Below the pieces are notes generated by a model, which worked only from the letters and a program-made list of their open reading frames with translations, was not told where the DNA came from and searched no databases. A stretch of DNA of 64,000 nucleotides from Delphinus delphis (taxonomy: Eukaryota > Chordata > Mammalia > Artiodactyla > Delphinidae), in NCBI RefSeq assembly GCF_949987515.2, contig NC_082694.2:46214451-46278450 (forward strand), written 5' to 3'. The stretch's first letter is position 1. The number at the start of each line of letters is the position of its first letter. The translations under genes were made by a program, and so were the position numbers. Below, piece after piece: positions 25,951 to 37,262 of this stretch.

Positions 25951-28301
25951 CGCTTTATGGGGCGCGTACGTGTGAGGGCGCAGGTTAGTGTTAGCGTACG
26001 GGTTAGGATTATGGGATGGGTGAGGGTCAGGCTTCGGGGAAGGTTTAGGGTTAGGGTTCGGGCTAGGGTTAGGGTTAGGGGACGGGGACGGTTTAGGGTC
26101 CAGGTGAGGGTATTACAACGCTTTAGGGGGAGCGTACGTGTGAGGGCGCAGGTTAGTGTTAGCGTACGGGTTAGGATTAGGGGACGGCTGAGGGTCAGGC
26201 TTCGGGGAAGGGTTAGGGTTAGGGTTCGGGCTAGGGTTAGGGTTAGGGGACGGGGACGGTTTAGGGTCCAGGTGAGGGTACGACAACGCTTTAGGGGGAG
26301 CGTACGTGTGAGGGGGCGGGTTAGTGTTAGCGTACGGGTTAGGATTACGGGACGGGTGAGGGTCAGTCTTCGGGGAACGGTTAGGGTTAGGGTTCGGGCT
26401 AGGGTTAGGGTTAGGGGACGGGGACGGTTTAGGGTCCAGGTGAGGGTACGACAACGCTTTAGGGGGAGCGTACGTGTGAGGGCGCGTGTTAGTGTTAGCG
26501 TACGGGTTAGGATTAGGGGACGGGTGAGGGTCAGGCTTCAGGGAAGGCTTAGGGTTAGGGTTCGGGCTAGGGTTAGGGTTAGGGGACGGGGACGGTTTAG
26601 GGTGCAGGTGAGGGTACGACAACGCTTTAGGGGGAGCGTACGTGTGAGGGCGCGGGTTAGTGTTAGCGTACGGGTTAGGATTAGGGGACGGCTGAGGGTC
26701 AGGCTTCGGGGAAGGGTTAGGGTTAGGGTTCGGGCTAGTGTTAGGATTAGGGGACGGGGACGGTTTAGGGTCCAGGTGAGGGTACGACAACGCTTTAGGC
26801 GGAGCGTATGTGTGAGGGCGCAGGTTAGTGTTAGCGTACGGGTTAGGATTAGGGGACGGCTGAGGGTCAGGCTTTGGGGAAGTGTTAGTGTTAGGGTTCG
26901 GGCTAGGGTTAGGGTTAGGGGACGGGGACGGTTTAGGGTCCAGGTGAGGGTACGACAACGCTTTAGGGGGAGCGTACATGTGAGGGCGCGGGTTAGTGTT
27001 AGCGTACGGGTTAGGATTAGGGGACGGGTGAGGGTCAGGCTTCGGGGATGGGTTAGGGTTAGGGTTCGGGCTAGGGTTAGGGTTAGGGGACGGGGACGGT
27101 TTAGGGTCCAGGTGAGGGTACGACAACGCTTTAGGGGGAGCGTACGTGTGAGGGGGCGGGTTAGTGTTAGCGTACGGGTTAGGATTAGGGGACGGGTGAG
27201 GGTCAGGCTTCGGGGAACGGTTAGGGTTAGGGTTCGGGCTAGGGTTAGGGTTAGGGGACGGGGACGGTTTAGGGTCCAGGTGAGGGTACGACAACGCTTT
27301 AGGGGGAGCGTACGTGTGAGGGCGCGTGTTAGTGTTAGCGTACGGGTTAGGATTAGGGGATGGGTGAGGGTCAGGCTTCAGGGAAGGCTTAGGGTTAGGG
27401 TTCGGGCTAGGGTTAGGGTTAGGGGACGGGGACGGTTTAGGGTGCAGGTGAGGGTACGACAACGCTTTAGGGGGAGCGTACGTGTGAGGGCGCGGGTTAG
27501 TGTTAGCGTACGGGTTAGGATTAGGGGACGGCTGAGGGTCAGGCTTCGGGGAAGGGTTAGGGTTAGGGTTCGGGCTAGTGTTAGGATTAGGGGACGGGGA
27601 CGGTTTAGGGTCCAGGTGAGGGTACGACAACGCTTTAGGCGGAGCGTATGTGTGAGGGCGCAGGTTAGTGTTAGCGTACGGGTTAGGATTATGGGACGGC
27701 TGAGGGTCAGGCTTTGGGGAAGTGTTAGTGTTAGGGTTCGGGCTAGGGTTAGGGGACGGGGACGGGGACGGTTTAGGGTCCAGGTGAGGGTACGACAACG
27801 CTTTAGGGGGAGCGTACATGTGAGGGCGCGGGTTAGTGTTAGCGTACGGGTTAGGATTAGGGGATGGGTGAGGGTCAGGCTTCGGGGAAGGGTTAGGGTT
27901 AGGGTTCGGGCTAGGGTTAGGGTTAGGGGACGGGGACGGTTTAGAGTCCAGGTGATGGTACGAAAATGCTTTAGGGGGAGCGTACGTGTGAGGGCGCGGG
28001 TTAGTGTTAGAGTACGGATTAGGATAAGGGGACGGCTGAGGGTCAGGCTTCGGGGAAGGGCTAGGTTTAGGGTTCGGGCTAGGGTTAGGGTTGGGGACGC
28101 GGACGGTTTAGGGTCCAGGTGAGGGTACGACAACGCTTTAGGGGGAAGGTTCGTGTGAGGGCGTGGGTCAGTGTTAGCATACGGGTTAGGATTAGGGGAC
28201 GGGTGAGGGTCAGGCTTCGGGGAAGGTTTAGGGTTAGGGTTCGGGCTAGGGTTAGGGTTAGGGGACGGGGACCGTTTACGGTCCAGGTGAGGGTACGACA
28301 A
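25951..28301 (+). repeat. 14-monomer higher-order repeat unit, complete copy 2
   Basis: This copies the preceding unit at 2351-bp offset. The same A-to-I order is seen, with marks at 26604 and 27444 (gtgcagg), about 27959 (gtacgaaaatgc) and about 28141 (gggaaggttcg, a further change from gggagggttcg). A shorter related unit lies upstream at about 22.25-23.6 kb. It has B-G once, another C, and one further monomer before the next A, so the family has variable unit length. Confidence 0.85.
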
Positions 28302-28589
28302 CGCTTTAGGGGGAGCGTACGTGTGAGGGCGCGGGTTAGTGTTAGCGTACGGGTTAGGATTAGGGGACGGGTGAGGGTCAGGCTTCGGGGAAGGGTTAGG
28401 GTTAGGGTTCGGGCTAGGGTTAGGGTTAGGGGACGGGGACGGTTTAGGGTCCAGGTGAGGGTACGACAACGCTTTAGGGGGAGCGTACGAGTGAGGGCGC
28501 GGGTTAGTGTTAGCGTACGGGTTAGGATTAGGGGACGGCTGAGGGTCAGGCTTCGGGGAAGGGTTAGGGTTAGGGTTCGGGCTAGGGTT

Positions 28590-31500
28590 AGGGTTGGGGA
28601 CAGGGACGGTTTAGGGTCCAGTTGAGGGTACGACAACGCTTTAGGGGGAGCGTACGTGTGAGGGCGTGGGTTAGTGTTAGCGTAAGGATTAGGATTAGGG
28701 GACGGCTGAGGGTCAGGCTTAGGGGAAGGGTTAGGGTTAGGGTTCGGGCTAGGGTTAGGGTTAGGGGACGGGGACGGTTTAGGGTCCAGGTGAGGGTACG
28801 ACAACGCTTTAGGGGGAGCGTACGTGTGAGGGCGCGGGTTAGTGTTAGCGTACGGGTTAGGATTAGGTGACGGGTGAGGGTCAGGCTTCGGGGAAGGGTT
28901 AGGGTTAGGGTTCGGGCTAGGGTTAGGGTTAGGGGACGGGGACTGTTTAGGGTCCAGGTAAGGGTACGACAACGCTTTAGGGGGAGCGTACGTGTGAGGG
29001 CGCGTGTTAGTGTTAGCGTACGGGTTAGGATTAGGGGACGGGTGAGGGTCAGGCTTTGGGGAAGGGTTAGGGTTAGGGTTCGGGCTAGGGTTAGGGTTGG
29101 GGACAGGGACGGTTTAGGGTCAAGTTGAGGGTACGACAACGCTTTAGGGGGAGCGTACGTGTGAGGGCGTGGGTTAGTGTTAGCGTACGGATTAGCATTA
29201 GGGGACGGCTGAGGGTCAGGCTTAGGGGAAGGGTTAGGGTTAGGGTTCGGGCTAGGGTTAGGGTTAGGGGACGGGGACGGTTTAGGGTCCAGGTGAGTGT
29301 ATGACACGCTTTAGGGGGAGCGTACGTGTGAGGGCGCGGGTTAGTGTTAGCGTACGGGTTAGGATTAGGGGACGGGTGAGGGTCAGGCTTCGGGGAAGGG
29401 TTAGGGTTAGGGTCCGGGCTAGGGTTAGGGTTAGGGGACGGGGACGGTTTAGGGTCCAGGTGAGGGTACGACAACGCTTTAGGGGGAGCGTACGTGTGAG
29501 GGCGCGGGTTAGTGTTAGCGTACGGGTTAGGATTAGGGGACGGGTGAGGGTCAGGCTTCGGGGAAGGGTTAGGGTTAGGGTTCGGGCTAGGGTTAGGGTT
29601 AGGGGACGGGGACGGTTTAGGGTCCAAGTGAGGGTACGACAACGCTTTAGGGGGAGCGTACGTGTGATGGCGCGGGTTAGTGTTAGCGTACGGGTTAGGA
29701 TTAGGGGACGGCTGAGTGTCAGGCTTTGGGGAAGGGTTAGGGTTAGGGTTCGGGCTAGGGTTAGGGTTAGGGGACGGGGACGGTTTAGGATCCAGGTGAG
29801 GGTACAACAACGCTTTAGGGGGAGAGTACGTGTGAGGGCGCGGGTTAGTGTTAGCGTACGGGTTAGGATTAGGGGACGGGTGAGGGTCAGGCTTCGGGGA
29901 AGGGTTAGGGTTAGGGTTCGGGCTAGGGTTAGGGTTAGGGGACGGGGACAGTTTAGGGTCCAGGTGAGGGTACGACAACGCTTTAGGGGAAGCGTTCGTG
30001 TGAGGGTGCGGGTTAGTGTTAGCGTACGGGTTAGTATTAGGGGACGGGTGAGGGTTAGGCTTCGGGGAAGGGTTAGGGTTAGTGTTCGGGCTAGGGTTAG
30101 GGGACGGGGACGGTTTAGGGTCCAGGTGAGGGTGCGACAACGCTTTAGGGGGAGCGTACGAGTGAGGGCGCGGGTTAGTGTTAGCGTACGGGTTAGGATT
30201 AGGGGACGGCTGAGGGTCAGGCTTCGGGGAAGGGTTAGGGTTAGGGTTCGGGCTAGGGTTAGGGTTGGGGACAGGGACGGTTTAGGGTCCAGTTGAGGGT
30301 ACGACAACGCTTTAGGGGGAGCGTACGTGTGAGGGCGTGGGTTAGTGTTAGCGTACGGATTAGGATTAGGGGACGGCTGAGGGTCAGGCTTAGGGGAAGG
30401 GTTAGGGTTAGGGTTCGGGCTAGGGTTAGGGTTAGGGGACGGGGACGGTTTAGGGTCCAGGTGAGGGTACGACAACGCTTTAGGGGGAGCGTACGTGTGA
30501 GGGCGCGGGTTAGTGTTAGCGTACGGGTTAGGATTAGGGGACGGGTGAGGGTCAGGCTTCGGGGAAGGGTTAGGGTTAGGGTTCGGGCTAGGGTTAGGGT
30601 TAGGGGACGGGGACGGTTTAGGGTCCAGGTAAGGGTACGACAACGCTTTAGGGGGAGCGTACGTGTGAGGGCGCGTGTTAGTGTTAGCGTACGGCTTAGG
30701 ATTAGGGGACGGGTGAGGGTCAGGCTTCGGGGAAGGGTTAGGGTTAGGGTTCGGGCTAGGGTTAGGGTTAGGGGACGGGGACGGTTTAGGGTCCAGGTGA
30801 GGGTACGACAACGCTTTAGGGGGAGCGTACGTGTGAGGGCGCGGGTTAGTGTTAGCGTACGGGTTAGGATTAGGGGACGGCTGAGGGTCAGGCTTCGGGG
30901 AAGGGTTAGGGTTAGGGTTCGGGCTAGGGTTAGGGTTAGGGGACGGGGACGGTTTAGGGTCCAGGTGAGGGTACGACAACGCTTTAGGGGGAGCGTACGT
31001 GTGAGGGCGCGGGTTAGTGTTAGCGTACGGGTTAGGATTAGGGGACGGGTGAGGGTCAGGCTTCGGGGAAGGGTTAGGGTTAGGGTTCGGGCTAGGGTTA
31101 GGGTTAGGGGACGGGGACGGTTTAGGGTCCAGGTGAGGGTACGACAACGCTTTAGGGGGAGCGTACGTGTGAGGGCGCGGGTTAGTGTTAGCGTACGGGT
31201 TAGCATTAGGGGACGGGTGAGGGTCAGGCTTCGGGGAAGGGTTAGGGTTAGGGTTCGGGCTAGGGTTAGGGTTAGGGGACGGGGACCGTTTAGGGTAGGG
31301 TGAGGGTACGACAACGCCCTAGGGGGAGAGTACGTGTGAGGGCGCAGGTTAGTGTTAGCCTACGGGTTAGGATTAGGGGACGGGTGAGGGTCAGGCTTCG
31401 GGGAAGTGTTAGGGTTAGGGTTGGGGCTAGGGTAAGGTTTAGGTGACGGGGACGGTTTAGGGTCTAGGTGAGGGTACGACAACGCTTTAGGGGGAGCGTA

Positions 31501-32000
31501 CGTGTGAGGGGGCTGGTTAGTGTTAGAGTACGGGTTAGGATTGGGGACGGGTGAGGGTCAGGCTTCGAGGAAGGGTTAGGGTTAGGGTTCGGGCTAGGGT
31601 TAGGGTTAGGGGACGGGGACGGTTTAGGGTCCAGGTGAGGGTACGACAACGCTTTAGGGGGAGCGTACATGTGAGGGCGCGGGTTAGTGTTAGCGTACGG
31701 GTTAGGATTAGGGGACGGGTGAGGGTCAGGCTTCGGGGAAGGGTTAGGGTTAGGGTTCGGGCTAGGGTTAGGGTTAGGGGACGGGGACGGTTTAGGGTCC
31801 AGGTGAGGGTACGACAACGCTTTAGGGGGAGCGTACGTGTGAGGGCGCGGGTTAGTGTTAGCGTACGGGTTAGGATTACGGGACGGGTGAGGGTCAGGCT
31901 TCGGGGAAGGGTTAGGGTTAGGGTTCGGGCTAGGGTTAGGGTTAGGGGACGGGGACGGTTTAGGGTCCAGGTGAGGGTACGACAACGCTTTAGGGGGAGC
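28590..32000 (+). repeat. Right half of block Y, copy 1
   Basis: Landmarks are the 1-bp loss ttggggacagg at about 28594, 29097 and 30266; caggcttagggg at about 28716, 29219 and 30388; gtgtatgacacgc at about 29298; gtgatggcg about 29665; taggatcc about 29788; gtgcgacaac about 30131; gggtagggtgag about 31296; and gggggctgg about 31510. The first two losses are 503 bp apart (three monomers minus 1). This half is the source or relative of several partial copies further right. Confidence 0.8.
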
Positions 32001-32043
32001 GTATATGTGAGGGCGCGGGTTAGTGTTAGCGTACGGGTTAGGA

Positions 32044-34370
32044 ATAGGGGACAGGTGAGGGTCAGGCTTCGGGGAAGGCTTAGGGTTAGGTTTCGGCCTG
32101 GGTTAGGGTACGGGGACGGTTTAGGGTCCAGGTAAGGGTACGACAACGCTTTAGGGGGAGCGTACGTGTGAGGGCGTGGGTTAGTGTTAGCGTGCGGGTT
32201 AGGATTAGGGGACGGGTGAGGGTCAGGCTGCGGGGAAGGGTTAGGGTTAGGGTTCGGGCTAGGGTTAGTGTTAGGGGACGGGGACGGTTTAGGGTCCAGG
32301 TGAGGGTACGACAACGCTTTAGGGGGAGCGTACGTGTGAGGGCGCGGGTTAGTGTTAGCGTACGGGTTAGGATTAGGGGACGGCTGAGGGTCAGGCTTCG
32401 GGGAAGGGTTAGGGTTAGGGTTCGGGCTAGGGTTAGGGGACGGGGACGGTGTAGGGTCCAGGTGAGGGTACGACAACTCTTTAGGGGGAGAGTACGTGTG
32501 AGGGCGCGGGTTAGTGTTAGCGTACGGGTTAGGATTAGGGGACGCCTGAGGGTCAGGCTTCGGGGAAGGGTTAGGGTTAGGGTTCGGGCTAGGGTTAGGG
32601 TTAGGGGACGGGGACGGTTTAGTGTACAGGTGAGGGTACGACAACGCTTTAGGGGGAGCGTACGTGTGAGGGCGCGGGTTAGTGTTAGCGTACGGGTTAG
32701 GATTAGGGGACGGGTGAGGGTCAGGCTTCGGGGAAGGGTTACGGTTAGGGTTCGGGCTAGGGTTAGGGTTAGGGGACGGGGACGGTTTAGGGTCCAGGTG
32801 AGGGTACGACAACGCTTTAGGGGGAGCGTACGTGTGAGGGCGCGGGTTAGTGTTAGCGTACGGTTTAGGATTAGGGGACGGGTGAGGGTCAGGCTTCGGG
32901 GAAGGGTTAGGGTTAGGGTTCGGGCTAGGGTTAGGGTTAGGGGACGGGGACGGTTTAGGGTCCAGGTGAGGGTACGACAACGCTTTAGGGGGAGCGTACG
33001 TGTGAGGGCGCGGGTTAGTGTTAGCGTATGGGTTAGGATTAGGGGACGGCTGAGGGTCAGGCTTCGGGGAAGGGTTAGGGTTAGGGTTCGGCCTAGGGTT
33101 AGGGTTAGGGGACGGGGACGGTTTAGGGTCCAGGTGAGGGTACGACAACGCTTTAGGGGGAGCGTACGTGTGAGGGCGCGGGTTAGTGTTAGCGTATGGG
33201 TTAGGATTAGGGGACGGCTGAGGGTCAGGCTTCGGGGAAGGGTTAGGGTTAGGGTTCGGCCTAGAGTTAGGGTTAGGGGACGGGGACGGTTTAGGGTCCA
33301 GGTAAGGGTACGACAACGCTTTAGGGGGAGCGTACGTGTGAGGGCGCGGGTTAGTGTTAGCGTACAGGTTAGGATTAGGGGACAGGTGAGGGTCAGGCTT
33401 CGGGGAAGGCTTAGGGTTAGGTTTCGGCCTGGGTTAGGGTACGGGGACGGTTTAGGGTCCAGGTAAGGGTACGACAACGCTTTAGGGGGAGCGTACGTGT
33501 GAGGGCGTGGGTTAGTGTTAGCGTGCGGGTTAGGATTAGGGGACGGGTGAGGGTCAGGCTGCGGGGAAGGGTTAGGGTTAGGGTTCGGGCTAGGGTTAGT
33601 GTTAGGGGACGGGGACGGTTTAGGGTCCAGGTGAGGGTACGACAACGCTTTAGGGGGAGCGTACGTGTGAGGGCGCGGGTTAGTGTTAGCGTACGGGTTA
33701 GGATTAGGGGACGGCTGAGGGTCAGGCTTCGGGGAAGGGTTAGGGTTAGGGTTCGGGCTAGGGTTAGGGGACGGGGACGGCGTAGGGTCCAGGTGAGGGT
33801 ACGACAACTCTTTAGGGGGAGAGTACGTGTGAGGGCGCGGGTTAGTGTTAGCGTACGGGTTAGGATTAGGGGACGCCTGAGGCTCAGGCTTCGGGGAAGG
33901 GTTAGGGTTAGGGTTCGGGCTAGGGTTAGGGTTAGGGGACGGGGACGGTTTAGTGTCCAGGTGAGGGTACGACAACGCTTTAGGGGGAGCGTACGTGTGA
34001 GGGCGCAGGTTAGTGTTAGCGTACGGGTTAGGATTAGGGGACGGGTGAGGGTCAGGCTTCGGGGAAGGGTTACGGTTAGGGTTCGGGCTAGGGTTAGGGT
34101 TAGGGGACGGGGACGGTTTAGGGTCCAGGTGAGGGTACGACAACGCTTTAGGGGGAGCGTACGTGTGAGGGCGCGGGTTAGTGTTAGCGTACGGTTTAGG
34201 ATTAGGGGACGGGTGAGGGTCAGGCTTCGGGGAAGGGTTAGGGTTAGGGTTCGGGCTAGGGTTAGGGTTAGGGGACGGGGACGGTTTAGGGTCCAGGTGA
34301 GGGTACGACAACGCTTTAGTGGGAGCGTACGTGTGAGGGCGCGGGTTAGTGTTAGCGTACGGGTTAGGAT
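32044..34370 (+). repeat. Block X, second pair (offset 12,224 bp from the first)
   Basis: The two-copy X structure of 19.82-22.15 kb recurs, with junctions at about 32096 and 33427 (again 1331 bp apart) and the tagtggg form at about 34320 matching 22096. The stretch 19.8-34.4 kb therefore reads X-Y-X, a tandem repeat with a 12,224-bp period whose second unit breaks off inside X. Confidence 0.85.
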
Positions 34371-36310
34371 TAGGGGACGGGTGAGGGTCAGGCTTCGGGG
34401 AAGTGTTAGGGTTAGGGTTCGGGCTAGGGTTAGGGGACGGGGACGGGGACGGTTTAGGGTCCAGGTGAGGGTACGACAACGCTTTAGGGGGAGCGTACGT
34501 GTGAGGGCGCGGGTTTGTGTTAGCGTACGGGTTAGGATTATGGGACGGCTAAGGGTCAGGCTTCGGGGAAGGGTTAGGGTTAGGGTTCGGGCTAGGGTTA
34601 GGGTTAGGGGACGGGGACGGTTTAGGGTCCAGGTGAGGGTACGACAACGCTTTAGGGGGAGCGTACGTGTGAGGGCGCGGGTTAGTGTTAGCGTACGGGT
34701 TAGGATTAGGGGACGGGTGAGGGTCAGGCTTCGGGGAAGGGTTAGGGTTGGGGTTCGGGCTAGGGTTAGGGTTAGGGGACGGGGACGGTTTAGGGTCCAG
34801 GTGAGGGTACGACAACGCTTTAGGGGGAGCGTACGTGTGAGGGCGCGGGTTAGTGTTAGCGTACGGGTTAGGATTAGGGGACGGGTGAGGGTCAGGCTTC
34901 GGGGAAGGGTTAGGGTTAGGGTTCCGGCTAGGGTTAGGGTTAGGGGACGGGGACGGTTTAGGGTCCAGGTGAGGGTACGACAACGCTTTAGGGGGAGCGT
35001 ACGTGTGAGGGCGCGGGTTAGTGTTAGCGTACGTGTTAGGATTAGGGGACGGCTGAGGGTCAGGCTTCGGGGAAGGGTTAGGGTTAGGGTTTGGCCTAGG
35101 GTTAGGGTTAGGGGACGGGGACGGTTTAGGGTCCAGGTGAGGGTACGACAACGCTTTCGGGGGAGCGTACGTGTGAGGGCGCGGGTTAGTGTTAGCGTAC
35201 GGGTTAGGATTAGGGGACGGGTGAGGGTCAGGCTTCGGGGAAGGGTTAGGGTTAGGGTTCGGGCTAGGGTTAGGGTTAGGGGATGGGGACGGTTTAGGGT
35301 CCAGGTGAGGGTACGACAACGCTTTAGGGGGAGCGTACGTGTGAGGGCGCGGGTTCGTGTTAGCGTACGGGTTAGGATTATGGGACGGCTAAGGGTCAGG
35401 CTTCGGGGAAGGGTTAGGGTTAGGGTTCGGGCTAGGGTTAGGGTTAGGGGACGGGGACGGTTTAGGGTCCAGGTGAGGGTACGACAACGCTTTAGGGGGA
35501 GCGTACGTGTGAGGGCGCGGGTTAGTGTTAGCGTACGGGTTAGGATTAGGGGACGGGTGAGGGTCAGGCTTCGGGGAAGGGTTAGGGTTAGGGTTCCTGC
35601 TAGGGTTAGGGTTAGGGGACGGGGACGGTTTAGGGTCCAGGTGAGGGTACGACAACGCTTTAGGGGGAGCGTACGTGTGAGGGCGCGGGTTAGTGTTAGC
35701 GTACGGGTTAGGATTAGGGGACGGGTGAGGGTCAGGCTTCGGGGAAGGGTTAGGGTTGGGGTTCGGGCTAGGGTTAGGGTTAGGGGACGGGGACGGTTTA
35801 GGGTCCAGGTGAGGGTACGACAACGCTTTAGGGGGAGCGTACGTGTGAGGGCGCGGGTTAGTGTTAGCGTACGGGTTTGGATTAGGGGACGGGTGAGGGT
35901 CAGGCTTCGGGGAAGGGTTAGGGTTAGGGTTCCGGCTAGGGTTAGGGTTAGGGGACGGGGACGGTTTAGGGTCCAGGTGAGGGTACGACAACGCTTTAGG
36001 GGGAGCGTACGTGTGAGGGCGCGGGTTAGTGTTAGCGTACGTGTTAGGATTAGGGGACGGCTGAGGGTCAGGCTTCGGGGAAGGGTTAGGGTTAGGGTTT
36101 GGCCTAGGGTTAGGGTTAGGGGACGGGGACGGTTTAGGGTCCAGGTGAGGGTACGACAACGCTTTCGGGGGAGCGTACGTGTGAGGGCGCGGGTTAGTGT
36201 TAGCGTACGGGTTAGGATTAGGGGACGGGTGAGGGTCAGGCTTCGGGGAAGGGTTAGGGTTAGGGTTCGGGCTAGGGTTAGGGTTAGGGGATGGGGACGG
36301 TTTAGGGTCC
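34370..36310 (+). repeat. Block T, copies 1 and 2 (5- and 6-monomer units)
   Basis: Marked by gacggctaagg at about 34546 and again 840 bp later at about 35386. In copy 1 this is followed by ggttgggg (about 34748), gttccgg (34923), gtttggcc (35089) and gctttcgggg (35154). Copy 2 has the same order with one extra monomer carrying gttcctgc (about 35595). So copy 1 is five monomers (840 bp) and copy 2 is six. Confidence 0.8.
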
Positions 36311-36439
36311 AGGTGAGGGTACGACAACTCTTTAGGGGGAGCGTACGTGTGAGGGCGCGGGTTAGTGTTAGCGTACGGGTTAGGATTAGGGGACGGGTGA
36401 GGGTCAGGCTTCGGGGAAGGGTTAGGGTTAGGGTTCGGG

Positions 36440-37262
36440 CTAGGGTTAGGGGACGGGGACGGTGTAGGGTCCAGGTGAGGGTACGACAACTCTTTAGGGG
36501 GAGAGTACGTGTGAGGGCGCGGGTTAGTGTTAGCGTACGGGTTAGGATTAGGGGACGCCTGAGAGTCAGGCTTCGGGGAAGGGTTAGGGTTAGGGTTCGG
36601 GCTAGGGTTAGGGTTAGGGGACGGGGACGGTTTAGTGTACAGGTGAGGGTACGACAACGCTTTAGGGGGAGCGTACGTGTGAGGGCGCGGGTTAGTGTTA
36701 GCGTACGGGTTAGGATTAGGGGACGGGTGAGGGTCAGGCTTCGGGGAAGGGTTACGGTTAGGGTTCGGGCTAGGGTTAGGGTTAGGGGACGGGGACGGTT
36801 TAGGGTCCAGGTGAGGGTACGACAACGCTTTAGGGGGAGCGTACGTGTGAGGGCGCGGGTTAGTGTTAGCGTACGGTTTAGGATTAGGGGACGGGTGAGG
36901 GTCAGGCTTCGGGGAAGGGTTAGGGTTAGGGTTCGGGCTAGGGTTAGGGTTAGGGAACGGGGACGGTTTAGGGTCCAGGTGAGGGTACGACAACGCTTTA
37001 GGGGGAGCGTACGTGTGAGGGCGCGGGTTAGTGTTAGCGTATGGGTTAGGATTAGGGGACGGCTGAGGGTCAGGCTTCGGGGAAGGGTTAGGGTTAGGGT
37101 TCGGCCTAGAGTTAGGGTTAGGGGACGGGGACGGTTTAGGGTCCAGGTAAGGGTACGACAACGCTTTAGGGGGAGCGTACGTGTGAGGGCGCGGGTTAGT
37201 GTTAGCGTACGGGTTGGGATTAGGGGACAGGTGAGGGTCAGGCTTCGGGGAAGGCTTAGGGT
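36440..37262 (+). repeat. Partial block X
   Basis: X landmarks start abruptly: one hexamer lost and gacggtgtag at about 36456, caactcttta with gggagagtacg at about 36487, gacgcctgag at about 36555, tttagtgtacagg at about 36631. They run to the next X junction at about 37272. The left part of X is missing, which marks a recombination joint with block T near 36.3-36.4 kb. Confidence 0.75.

Larger units (their letters stand above)
22100..32043 (+). repeat. Block Y, copy 1 (about 9.9 kb)
   Basis: This is a long segment repeated almost without change 23,929 bp to the right. The left edge lies between about 22096 (a tagtggg form not shared) and 22148 (a tatgggatggg form that is shared). The right edge lies between about 32007 (gtatatgtg, shared) and 32044 (ggaatagggg, not shared). 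It contains the 14-monomer higher-order repeat (22.25-28.1 kb) and a right half (28.1-32.0 kb) with several ttggggac deletions and the gtagggtgag form at about 31296. Confidence 0.9.
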
